Source: an uncultured Collinsella sp. (GTDB lineage: Bacteria; Actinomycetota; Coriobacteriia; Coriobacteriales; Coriobacteriaceae). Taken from it: 64,000 nucleotides of DNA. The notes below the pieces were generated by a model. That model searched no databases and had not been told where the DNA came from. It worked only from the letters and a program-made list of their open reading frames with translations. Location: contig CAKULD010000001.1 in NCBI GenBank assembly GCA_934667065.1, positions 124,001 to 188,000 on the forward strand. Reading direction: 5' to 3'. This document shows, piece after piece, positions 1 through 6,861 of the stretch. The translations under genes and the position numbers were made by a program. Positions within the stretch are counted from its first letter, which is position 1. Each line of letters opens with the position of its first letter.

Positions 1-870
1 TCGGCCGATAACAAGCGTGCCACGTTTGCGGAGAACTCTGCATTCGGCGGCGAGCTCAAGGGTTATTTCTTTGGCGAGCGCGAGTTCGTGGACCTGTCTC
101 AGCAGATCGCAGAGTTTATCTCTTCCGAGCTCACCAAGGCCGAGAAAGCCGAGTCCACCGACGTACTGGTGGCCGACTTTGATGACGACGAGGACGCCCG
201 CTGGTTTGCCGTGATGCTGCTTGGCTCCAAGCAGGCCTTTATGCACGAGGTGGGCCGCGAGGAGGGTGAGGTACGCAACGATATCGCGCGCCATTACGCT
301 ATTCTGCCGAATCCTTCCCAAAAGGTGCCGAGCTACGCCATTGTGCGCGCGAGCACCATGGAGATCGGCTACGTGGACAAAAAGCGCAAGATCGCCGGCG
401 AGGACCGCATGCTCATTCCCGACGGCCTGCTGCAGTGCGACACAGGCGTGTCGGGCAAGGAGATCATCGACACCGTGACGCGCGTGGTCGAGGAGGTCGC
501 CGAGGAGCACGGCGCCAACACGGCTGTGGCGCTTGCCAAGGTCAAAGCCGCTGTTGCCGAGAAGGTCGAAGACGACGAGGAGCTGCCGCCCTGGGATATC
601 GTCGACGAGGTCTTTGAGGATGAGCCGGTCATTAAGGAGAGCGTGCGTGCGGCACTGACCGAGGAAAAGGTTCCCGAGCGCGTGCCTGTGGAGCGCAAGC
701 AGGTCGAGCGCGCGGCCGTGCGCAATCACAAGATTCGTACCGACACGGGTATCGAGATCAGCTTCCCGGCCGAGATGGGCTCGAACTCCGAGTACATCGA
801 GTTTGTCAACGAGCCCAACGGCCTCATCTCCATCGAGCTCAAAAACATCGGAAGTATCGAAAACCGATAA
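1..870 (+). CDS. Nucleoid-associated protein, YejK/NdpA family (5' end outside window)
   Basis: The frame is open from base 1 and runs 289 codons to a TAA at 868-870, so the true start lies upstream. The protein resembles the 37-kDa nucleoid-associated protein family (NdpA/YejK), usually about 335 residues, so roughly 45 N-terminal residues are missing. Visible family-like features are an acidic central part, the segment FISSELTKAEKAE and a C-terminal part ending in IELKNIGSIENR. A GTG at 88 could serve as an internal start, but the conserved-looking sequence before it (AFGGELKGYFFGEREF) argues against that. Such proteins bind the nucleoid; the exact role is poorly known. An inverted repeat of AGCGGGCTGA/TCAGCCCGCT just after the stop (about 877-910) is a probable terminator. 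The family call is from recognition of the sequence and is moderately secure. Confidence 0.75.
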   Translation, partial: SADNKRATFAENSAFGGELKGYFFGEREFVDLSQQIAEFISSELTKAEKAESTDVLVADFDDDEDARWFAVMLLGSKQAFMHEVGREEGEVRNDIARHYAILPNPSQKVPSYAIVRASTMEIGYVDKKRKIAGEDRMLIPDGLLQCDTGVSGKEIIDTVTRVVEEVAEEHGANTAVALAKVKAAVAEKVEDDEELPPWDIVDEVFEDEPVIKESVRAALTEEKVPERVPVERKQVERAAVRNHKIRTDTGIEISFPAEMGSNSEYIEFVNEPNGLISIELKNIGSIENR

Positions 871-876
871 CGAAAG

Positions 877-919
877 AGCGGGCTGAGGGAACTGCCCCTT
901 CAGCCCGCTACCCTTTTCG
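877..919 (+). terminator. Probable terminator of the NdpA-like gene
   Basis: AGCGGGCTGA (877-886) can pair with TCAGCCCGCT (900-909), followed by a T-rich stretch. It lies between the convergent NdpA-like and SPFH genes and may serve the plus-strand gene only. Confidence 0.6.
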
Positions 920-928
920 TTAGTTCAT

Positions 929-2257
929 TTATTTCTCTTGCTGTGGGATAGGTGGCGGAGTTAATGGCCCTGCGAACAAACCCGCTAGTTCCTGAATGCT
1001 TCCTGCAGATTGCCAGTCGGCCATGCCTTGCTTCCACACCAACGTCGAAGCGTTCAATGAACCCGCGGTGCTCATTTGCTGAAGTGTCTGAACGGGAAAA
1101 GGTCCGGTGGCTTTGTCGCCATTAGCAACAAAATAGCTACTTCGGGGTAGGGGCGGTGGAGCTTGAACGCTGGCTCCCAACAGGCTATTCATGTTGCCGG
1201 CTATATTCTGCCCTAGGGCGCCCCCGATTGCTATTCCAGCTGTGATTCCAGCCATATTCAATCCTGAATCTGGGGTTGTACCCCCAGTTTGGCCGCTTTG
1301 ACCAAGAGCCTCTGCACCCGCAACTCCGACAGCAGTTTGTGCCTCAATTTGATAGGCGGTCATATTGGAGGATTGAGTCTGCTTGTGAATGCTGTACTGA
1401 GACTCCTCACGTTCAATGCGGAGCTGCTCCGCCAGGTTCTGCATCTTTATTTGCTGGGCATCGTGAATGGTTTTTATATCAGCCTCGGCCTTCGCCCTGG
1501 CGGTTGCAGCTGTGATATCGCGGGTGACGGCCATTAACTGTTTGAATGTTTCGCTGTCCTTATCGATATCAATTGCGGAAACATCGACACTGGACAGTTC
1601 GACCCCGAATAGCTCATCGAGCTTTTCTGAGAGTGCCTCGGCTGCTAGTCGGGAGATGCCATCCGTCTTGTTTTCAAGCTGTTGGATGGGGAACTGTTGC
1701 GTTATTGCCATGTTCGCCACGATGCTTTTGACTTTGCGTGCAACGTGGTCTTTGATTTGATTTTGGAGGTCCGTGGCATCGAATTCATCGAGACGATGCA
1801 ATTTGATGAAACGCCGGTAATCGGCTATGCGGTACGTGATGGTTCCTCGTACGGCGACCGGAATCCCGAACTCTGGATATCGAGAATCGAAGACGTCGAA
1901 GTACCTGACTGCAAATTTGGATTGCAGTACTTTTGCAAGGTTGATGAAATAGACTTCGGCTTGGAAAGGAGTCCCACCGCCGTATGCTAGCGCAACGAGA
2001 TTGGCTATGATCGGCAGGTTCGATGTTTCAAGGGTCTTGTCAAATGGGCCTTCGATATATTCCTGAATGAGTTCGCCGCCTTTTTGCCGATAGACAAAAA
2101 CAGCGACGGATCCTTCTCTTACGCGGAGAGAAGAACCCCATCGAATCCCGTTTTTACGACGGACGTTATTATCGGGTCGCCATTTCCAAATCAGATAATC
2201 CTTTTGATCACATCTGATTTGGTCCATCATTCCCGCGTTTATTGGTTTTGACGACAT
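929..2257 (-). CDS. SPFH-domain protein with C-terminal GYF_2 domain
   Basis: A 442-residue protein with no obvious signal peptide. Residues about 40-270 resemble the SPFH/band-7 family of virion-core or YdjI type. Residues about 250-310 form an Ala/Glu/Gln-rich helical stretch. About 325-365 is a Gly-rich segment (GITAGIAIGGALGQ). The last 60 residues match a GYF_2 domain (SYFVANGDKATGPFP, then W-K-Q-G-M-A-D-W), followed by a proline-rich tail. A start at 2305 is possible, but ATG 2257 has a strong GGAGG six bases upstream. It is the last gene of a minus-strand group of three zinc-ribbon genes (55 bp downstream of the nearest one). SPFH proteins oligomerise at membranes; a link to membrane stress is inference. 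Confidence 0.8.
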   Translation of the reverse strand: MSSKPINAGMMDQIRCDQKDYLIWKWRPDNNVRRKNGIRWGSSLRVREGSVAVFVYRQKGGELIQEYIEGPFDKTLETSNLPIIANLVALAYGGGTPFQAEVYFINLAKVLQSKFAVRYFDVFDSRYPEFGIPVAVRGTITYRIADYRRFIKLHRLDEFDATDLQNQIKDHVARKVKSIVANMAITQQFPIQQLENKTDGISRLAAEALSEKLDELFGVELSSVDVSAIDIDKDSETFKQLMAVTRDITAATARAKAEADIKTIHDAQQIKMQNLAEQLRIEREESQYSIHKQTQSSNMTAYQIEAQTAVGVAGAEALGQSGQTGGTTPDSGLNMAGITAGIAIGGALGQNIAGNMNSLLGASVQAPPPLPRSSYFVANGDKATGPFPVQTLQQMSTAGSLNASTLVWKQGMADWQSAGSIQELAGLFAGPLTPPPIPQQEK

Positions 2258-2312
2258 GTTGACCTCCGAGTTCGATGCTAGCGTCTGCGAATGCGACAGA
2301 TGCATGGGTGAG

Positions 2313-3113
2313 TTAGCCTGTTATTCCGCAGGCACGTAGAGCAAATGGAGCACCCCATAAGCCCAGAATGAGCGCGATCGAGATAATGACGGGAATTGCC
2401 GTTGAGATTGCAGCTGATTTTTTGCGATCTTCAAGCTCCCTTTCCTTGCTGTCCTTCATCAGTTTGAACTGCTCAAAATCCCTGGTATTTCCGAATATTC
2501 TTTCGGCTTTCGCATATGCTTGGTCAAACTGCGACTTCCACGCTTTAGAAATAAGTCGCTCTGATTCGCTGATTTTCGAGACGTCATGCACATCTGTGTA
2601 GGGATCGATGTTCGAATTGGCAACAGAAAGGAATTCAATAAGATCCTCTTTTTCAGAGGGGATGGGAAACGATTTGATTGCACTTGCAATCTTCTTGTCA
2701 GTTGGACTGATGTCTGTCGATGCGGTTTTTTCCTTCTTTGGACGCTTCTCCTCAATCGAGTTGATGGTTTGATAGAGCCGTCCGATGGCTCCTTCGGAAG
2801 CTTCTTTGAGTTTGTAGCCGCATGACGGGCATGTGTTCTCGTGGGGCGAGAGGAGCTCACCGCATGCCGGGCATTTGAGTGGCCCTTTATGCTTCTCCTC
2901 TGCTTCCTGTTTGTTTTCATCAGATTTGCCCCGTGGCTGATTTGGCTCAGAGGGCTGCTTGACGCCGTGCGGAGCGGATTTTGGGGCTTCATTGGGTAAG
3001 CCCCCGTTGTCGCCGGGGGCTTCGCGCAGCCAGTCTGGCACGGCCGCACCGCAGTGACCGCAGTAGATATCACCATCGAGTAGTTTATTTCCGCAGGTTA
3101 TGCAATAGCGCAT
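2313..3113 (-). CDS. Zinc-ribbon membrane protein with two zinc ribbons
   Basis: A 266-residue protein. The N-terminus has a zinc ribbon (CITCGNKLLDGDIYCGHCG). A second ribbon lies near residues 80-100 (CPACGELLSPHENTCPSCGY). Between and after them are charged, Lys/Glu-rich linkers. One hydrophobic segment near the C-terminus (IPVIISIALILGLWGAPFAL) should anchor it in the membrane, leaving the ribbons in the cytoplasm if the tail is outside. No strong ribosome-binding site is visible before the ATG. It lies between another zinc-ribbon gene (31 bp upstream) and the SPFH gene, so co-transcription is likely. Function is unknown; paired zinc ribbons suggest protein-protein or nucleic-acid contacts. 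Confidence 0.7.
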   Translation of the reverse strand: MRYCITCGNKLLDGDIYCGHCGAAVPDWLREAPGDNGGLPNEAPKSAPHGVKQPSEPNQPRGKSDENKQEAEEKHKGPLKCPACGELLSPHENTCPSCGYKLKEASEGAIGRLYQTINSIEEKRPKKEKTASTDISPTDKKIASAIKSFPIPSEKEDLIEFLSVANSNIDPYTDVHDVSKISESERLISKAWKSQFDQAYAKAERIFGNTRDFEQFKLMKDSKERELEDRKKSAAISTAIPVIISIALILGLWGAPFALRACGITG

Positions 3114-3143
3114 TGTCAGATTCCGTATCAGTAGATGATAGAT

Positions 3144-3560
3144 TTAAAACAGGAAGAACATCCTGCGAAGCATGGACCAGATGACCAGGGCGGCGATGGC
3201 GGCTGCGATTTTTCCCTTAGTGTCAAGGGTTTTCCATTTCTTGAACCCCAATGCCGCCAGGTTGGCGAGTTCGCGAAAGGTCGAATTCACTGCTGTGGAC
3301 AGTTCGTCGGAATCAGAAGACTGGTTTATCTCGACATTTTGGTCCGTGTTTGGTTTAGCTGTCCGTATTTTTTCGTTGGCGACTTTGTTGGTTTGCGCCT
3401 GCTGGTTGGGATCGAGGTGCACGGTCTTCGTTTCAACGGCCTCTGGGGCTTTAACCTTATTCGCGTTCGATTGGACTGGAGAGTGTGCTGCTTTGCCGCA
3501 TTTTGTGCAGAAGGAAAGTCCCTCGCGCATTTCGGCTCCGCAGTAATAACAGTACTTCAT
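3144..3560 (-). CDS. Small zinc-ribbon protein with C-terminal membrane anchor
   Basis: A 138-residue protein with an N-terminal zinc ribbon (CYYCGAEMREGLSFCTKCG), a polar linker of about 80 residues rich in Asn, Thr and Lys, and a hydrophobic C-terminus (AAAIAALVIWSMLRRMFFLF). It has the same architecture as its two neighbours, one ribbon at each start and a membrane tail, which suggests a set that works together with the downstream SPFH protein. It lies 15 bp after the next zinc-ribbon gene. No enzymatic motif is seen and no function is assigned. Confidence 0.65.
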   Translation of the reverse strand: MKYCYYCGAEMREGLSFCTKCGKAAHSPVQSNANKVKAPEAVETKTVHLDPNQQAQTNKVANEKIRTAKPNTDQNVEINQSSDSDELSTAVNSTFRELANLAALGFKKWKTLDTKGKIAAAIAALVIWSMLRRMFFLF

Positions 3561-3575
3561 CTTTTAGACCTAACT

Positions 3576-4346
3576 CTAATAAGGTAGATATAATGCGAAA
3601 GCAAACAAAAGGGCGATCTCTCTATGGGACTTCTTGTCGAACAGCACGACGATGGTCTTGTCGTCCTTCGGCTTGATAGCTGCAACAAGGCTTCCATCCC
3701 GGTAAATCTCAGTTTTCGTTGGTTTTTTACACCCGAAGGGCTTGCTGCTCTTAGCGATGTATTGTCCAGCTACATGTTGTTGTTCGCCCGAAACGAAGCC
3801 AAGCGGGTTGAAGCTCTCCTCAAATCGATAGCTCTCATCTTGAGTGAACCTTGGCTTGGGTGTTACAAGGCGTTCAAACAGAGAATTGGGGCGCTCCGGC
3901 GCTTCCTTTCGTTCCCTTTCACGAATGTCCTCATGGGAGATGCGCATCTGGACCGAACTGTCATAGCTGCCCAGGTCGTCAGGATCAAACATGTTTCCAT
4001 CTATAGCTTTATGCATAAATGTAAGTGTTGCTTGGGGATATCCACTTTCAGTTAAAAACGAGTAGACGGATTCATCTTCATTTCGTCTTCCTGTGACGTG
4101 ATATACAAGGCCTTTGGTTGAGTTAATTACTTTGTAGGAGCGAGCTTTATTAAATGCGTCAAACGGAGACAGGTCGGTTTTGCCTTTAATGAATAGCTTG
4201 TTCTCGTCCTTAGTCTTTTTCTTTTTCGGTTTGGACGATTTCGGTTGCTCAGGTTGGACCGGCTCGATTGGTATAGGGCCTCCGCAATAGCTGCAATATG
4301 ATTCAGGACCATGAAGTGGCTTGCCGCAATGAGGACAGAAGGGCAT
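3576..4346 (-). CDS. Zinc-ribbon protein with unassigned C-terminal domain
   Basis: A 256-residue protein and the first gene of the four-gene minus-strand group. It starts with a zinc ribbon (CPHCGKPLHGPESYCSYCG), followed by a Pro/Lys-rich linker (about residues 28-50). A globular part of about 200 residues follows (FDAFNKARSYKVINSTKGLVY, then VVLFDKKSHREIALLFAFAL). The beta-rich pattern with scattered family-like turns reminded me of LURP-one/Tubby-like folds, but I cannot establish that. A GAGG lies about 10 bases before the ATG. Two strong inverted repeats lie just upstream (4376-4419) and are candidates for control of the group. Confidence 0.65.
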   Translation of the reverse strand: MPFCPHCGKPLHGPESYCSYCGGPIPIEPVQPEQPKSSKPKKKKTKDENKLFIKGKTDLSPFDAFNKARSYKVINSTKGLVYHVTGRRNEDESVYSFLTESGYPQATLTFMHKAIDGNMFDPDDLGSYDSSVQMRISHEDIRERERKEAPERPNSLFERLVTPKPRFTQDESYRFEESFNPLGFVSGEQQHVAGQYIAKSSKPFGCKKPTKTEIYRDGSLVAAIKPKDDKTIVVLFDKKSHREIALLFAFALYLPY

Positions 4347-4375
4347 CGGTAACCTCGCTAAAAGAAATCAAGCGG

Positions 4376-4419
4376 CTTGACGGTACCGTCAAGCTTCACT
4401 AAACAAGTTAGTGAAGCTT
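4376..4419. promoter_or_regulatory. Two overlapping perfect palindromes upstream of the zinc-ribbon/SPFH operon
   Basis: 4376-4393 is a perfect 18-bp palindrome, CTTGACGGTACCGTCAAG. Overlapping it by three bases, AAGCTTCACTAA (4391-4402) and TTAGTGAAGCTT (4408-4419) form a perfect 12-bp inverted repeat with a 5-base loop. Both lie 30-75 bp upstream of the first ATG (4346) of the minus-strand group and within the region divergent from the toxin-antitoxin genes. They could be operators, or mutually exclusive hairpins in the leader RNA. Confidence 0.5.
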
Positions 4420-4554
4420 ATTGCTCTCTCTTTGATTTGAATAATTGATATTTCTAGGGGGGCATCGGTGAATCGCGATGCGTTGGCAGAAAGTTCAATA
4501 AGCCAAGAATAATCAAATTCTAATTTGGAAATAAATATTGAAAATATTTTGAAG

Positions 4555-4580
4555 TATACTGTGAAATATAATCCGGATTA
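4555..4580 (+). promoter_or_regulatory. Promoter/operator of the toxin-antitoxin pair
   Basis: An AT-rich stretch with two possible -10 boxes, TATACT (4555-4560) and TATAAT (4567-4572). No well-spaced -35 box is visible. The 12-bp palindrome TAATCCGGATTA (4569-4580) overlaps the second box and sits just before the Shine-Dalgarno sequence, the usual place for an operator bound by the antitoxin. The role is inferred from position. Confidence 0.4.
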
Positions 4581-4596
4581 ATTTTTGGAGGTCCAA

Positions 4597-4947
4597 ATGT
4601 CCCCGCTTGTTCTGGAAAAACCGGTATTCACAAAGGACCAGGTTGTCTCGGCTACTGAGGCAAGCAAATCGCTCTCCACAATCCGCAAGCGCGCCAAACA
4701 TGCACCGCAGTTTATCGCCGACCATAACGATATCGATACGGTGATTATCGACTACGCCGCCTATGAGGAAATGTACGGCGCGTTGCAGTATCTGCGTGAG
4801 CTCGAGATCGATCGAATCGCTGCCGATCGAATCAAAAACGGACCGCACGAGTTTATTCCGTTTGAGGATGCTCTGACGCCCGAGGAACTCGAGGAGTTTG
4901 AGTCGATGGATTCCGATGCGATTTCCGACGAGGATTTGTTCGAATGA
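4597..4947 (+). CDS. Antitoxin, Phd/YefM-like
   Basis: A 116-residue acidic protein starting at ATG 4597, chosen over an in-frame TTG at 4585 because GGAGG (4587-4591) lies just before it. The N-terminal half (VSATEASKSLSTIRKRAKHAPQFI, then DTVIIDYAAYEEM) fits the Phd/YefM fold that binds operator DNA. The C-terminal half is strongly acidic (EELEEFESMDSDAISDEDLFE) and likely wraps and neutralises the toxin. Its stop overlaps the start of the RelE-like gene by four bases (ATGA), typical of coupled toxin-antitoxin translation. Confidence 0.75.
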   Translation: MSPLVLEKPVFTKDQVVSATEASKSLSTIRKRAKHAPQFIADHNDIDTVIIDYAAYEEMYGALQYLRELEIDRIAADRIKNGPHEFIPFEDALTPEELEEFESMDSDAISDEDLFE

Positions 4948-5288
4948 GCGGGCATTTTGTTGCTGGCTTTTTGAGCCGAGACGTCGAGAAGGAATATCAA
5001 AAACTCGATGGATCTCAGCGAAGGCTCGTCCGTATTGCAGTCGCAAAATTAAAGACGCGCGCCGATGAAATTGGAACGCCGCTTCACGGTGAGCTTGCCG
5101 GCTGCAAAAAGATTAAATGGCGGAATGCGGGACTCCGAATGGTTTTTCGAATCCGAGAGGACGGAACGGTTGAGATCGCTGAAATCGTGGCAATAGGGCG
5201 ACGCGACCGGTCTGAAGTCTACAGGACGGCGGCAGCGCGCATGTCAAAGCGACCAGCCATGGTCGAATACGATGGAACTTTGAGATAA
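4944..5288 (+). CDS. RelE/ParE-superfamily toxin
   Basis: A 114-residue basic protein with the RelE-like order: an N-terminal helical hairpin (LSRDVEKEYQKLDGSQRRLVRIAVAKL), then a beta-sheet region (GCKKIKWRNAGLRMVFRI) and the conserved-looking IVAIGRRDRSEVYRTAAARM near the C-terminus. RelE family members cleave mRNA in the ribosome; whether this one is RelE- or ParE-like cannot be told by eye. It is translationally coupled to the upstream antitoxin and followed three bases later by a strong terminator, so the pair forms a two-gene unit. Confidence 0.75.
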   Translation: MSGHFVAGFLSRDVEKEYQKLDGSQRRLVRIAVAKLKTRADEIGTPLHGELAGCKKIKWRNAGLRMVFRIREDGTVEIAEIVAIGRRDRSEVYRTAAARMSKRPAMVEYDGTLR

Positions 5289-5290
5289 AG

Positions 5291-5325
5291 AAGGCCGAAG
5301 CCCCAGATTGGGCTTCGGCCTTTTT
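5291..5325 (+). terminator. Rho-independent terminator of the toxin-antitoxin pair
   Basis: AAGGCCGAAGCCC (5291-5303) pairs with GGGCTTCGGCC and is followed by TTTTT. The A-rich 5' side means it may also terminate the convergent dapH transcript. Confidence 0.9.
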
Positions 5326-5361
5326 GCTTGGGATTGAATTGCGCTGCAGGCTGACACGCCT

Positions 5362-6081
5362 CTAGAGTTGACGCAGGCCTTCCTCCAGGCCGGTCTTGCT
5401 GTCGGTCTTCTCGTCGCGCATCTTGATGACGCGGGCGGGGACGCCGGCGACGACGGCACCGGCGGGGACGTCCTCGACGCACACGGCGCCGGCGGCAACG
5501 ACAGCGCCCTTGCCCACGTGCACGCCCTCCAGGACCACGGCGTTGGCGCCGATCATGACATCATCCTCGATGATGACGGGCGTGGCGCTCGCGGGCTCAA
5601 CGACGCCTGCCAGTACGGTGCCGGCGCCGATGTGGCAGTTCTTACCCACGGTTGCGCGGCCGCCCAGGACGGCGCCCATATCAATCATAGAGCCCTCGCC
5701 GATAACGGAGCCGATGTTGATGATGGCGCCCATCATGATGACGGCGCGGTCGCCAATCTCGACGCGGTCGCGGATGATCGCGCCCGGCTCGATGCGGGCG
5801 TTGATGCCCTTAAGGTCGAGCATGGGAACGGCGGAGTTGCGGCAGTCGTTCTCGACGTCGTAGTAGTCGATGGAATCGGCATTGGAGTCGAGGATGGCCT
5901 TGAGCTCATCCCAGTCGCCAAAGACGGTCTTGCCGCGGCGACCGCCGTAGACGTGCGCATCGCCCCACTGGACCTTCATGCCGGGCTTCTCGCGGACATA
6001 CAGCTTGACGGGCGTCTTCTTGGGCGCGGTGGCGATGTAATTGATAATCTCCTGTGCATCCATCTCGGCTGCGTTGCTCAT
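5362..6081 (-). CDS. dapH: Tetrahydrodipicolinate N-acetyltransferase (DapH)
   Basis: A 239-residue protein. It acetylates 2,3,4,5-tetrahydrodipicolinate with acetyl-CoA, the first step of the N-acetyl branch of the diaminopimelate/lysine pathway. Residues about 1-85 form the N-terminal DapH domain (MDAQEIINYIATAPKKTPVK). From about 90 there is a left-handed beta-helix of hexapeptide repeats (IEPGAIIRDRVEIGDRAVIM, VIGEGSMIDMGAVLGG, NCHIGAGTVLAG), ending with the usual AGVPARVIK. Length and layout are normal for DapH. AAGGAG precedes the ATG. It is the last gene of the lysA-dapA-dapB-dapH operon, 39 bp after dapB. The acetyl branch also needs an aminotransferase and a deacetylase; the divergent M20 gene at 9542 is a candidate for the latter. 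Confidence 0.93.
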   Translation of the reverse strand: MSNAAEMDAQEIINYIATAPKKTPVKLYVREKPGMKVQWGDAHVYGGRRGKTVFGDWDELKAILDSNADSIDYYDVENDCRNSAVPMLDLKGINARIEPGAIIRDRVEIGDRAVIMMGAIINIGSVIGEGSMIDMGAVLGGRATVGKNCHIGAGTVLAGVVEPASATPVIIEDDVMIGANAVVLEGVHVGKGAVVAAGAVCVEDVPAGAVVAGVPARVIKMRDEKTDSKTGLEEGLRQL

Positions 6082-6120
6082 ATACTGTTTCTCCTTTACG
6101 TGGGCTTGGTTAATGATTGG

Positions 6121-6861
6121 TTAGGCAAACATGACCTGGTCGAAGGTGTAGAAGCCGGGGTCGCGGACGACGAGCTTCTGGGCGGCGGCCAGGGCGCCGT
6201 TGACGAAGATCTGGCGGCTCGTGGCGCGATGACTGAGCGTGACCTCCTCGTCCTGGCCAAAGAAGCTCACCTCGTGCACGCCGGCGACGGTGCCGCCGCG
6301 CAGCGAGTGCATGCCGATCTCCTTGGGGTCACGCGCGCCACACATGCCCTCGCGACCGTAGACGGGGTGGTAGCCGGCCTCGGGCTCGGCCTCGACCACG
6401 GCGTCAAGCAGCAGCTTGGCGGTGCCGCTGGGGGCGTCGACCTTTTGGTTATGGTGCGTCTCGACAATCTCGCAGTCAAAGCCGGGCAGCTCGCGTGTGG
6501 CCTGGGCCACCAGGTGACGCAGGGCGGCGATGCCGATGGAGTAGTTGCCCGAGTGCATGACGCGGGCGTTCTGGCCCAGCTCGCGCAGGCGGTCCATCTG
6601 CTCGGGCGTGTAGCCCGTGGTGCCCGAGACGAGCGCGGCGCCTGTGCGCTCGACATAGGCGACGACGGCATCGAAGGTCGCAACGTTGGAAAAGTCGATG
6701 ATCGCGTCGGCGGTGGGCGCGCTCTCGAGCTCGCTCAGGTCAAAGCCAATCTGAGCCACGATATCGAACACGGGCTGTCCGGCGGCATCGGTGATGCCCT
6801 CGGCGGTGGTGCGGATGAGCGAGCCCATGCGGCCCGTTCCCATAATGACGGTCTTAATCAA
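6121..6861 (-). CDS. dapB: 4-hydroxy-tetrahydrodipicolinate reductase (DapB)
   Basis: A 246-residue cytoplasmic enzyme that reduces hydroxy-tetrahydrodipicolinate with NAD(P)H in the diaminopimelate pathway. The N-terminal nucleotide-binding loop is MGTGRMGSLI. The family motif region with the catalytic His/Lys area is E-T-H-H-N-Q-K-V-D-A-P-S-G-T-A (about residues 133-147). The start is TTG at 6861, overlapping the end of the dapA part by eight bases; an alternative ATG seven codons in would remove the first beta strand, so TTG is preferred. Translational coupling within the operon is likely. Confidence 0.93.
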   Translation of the reverse strand: MIKTVIMGTGRMGSLIRTTAEGITDAAGQPVFDIVAQIGFDLSELESAPTADAIIDFSNVATFDAVVAYVERTGAALVSGTTGYTPEQMDRLRELGQNARVMHSGNYSIGIAALRHLVAQATRELPGFDCEIVETHHNQKVDAPSGTAKLLLDAVVEAEPEAGYHPVYGREGMCGARDPKEIGMHSLRGGTVAGVHEVSFFGQDEEVTLSHRATSRQIFVNGALAAAQKLVVRDPGFYTFDQVMFA

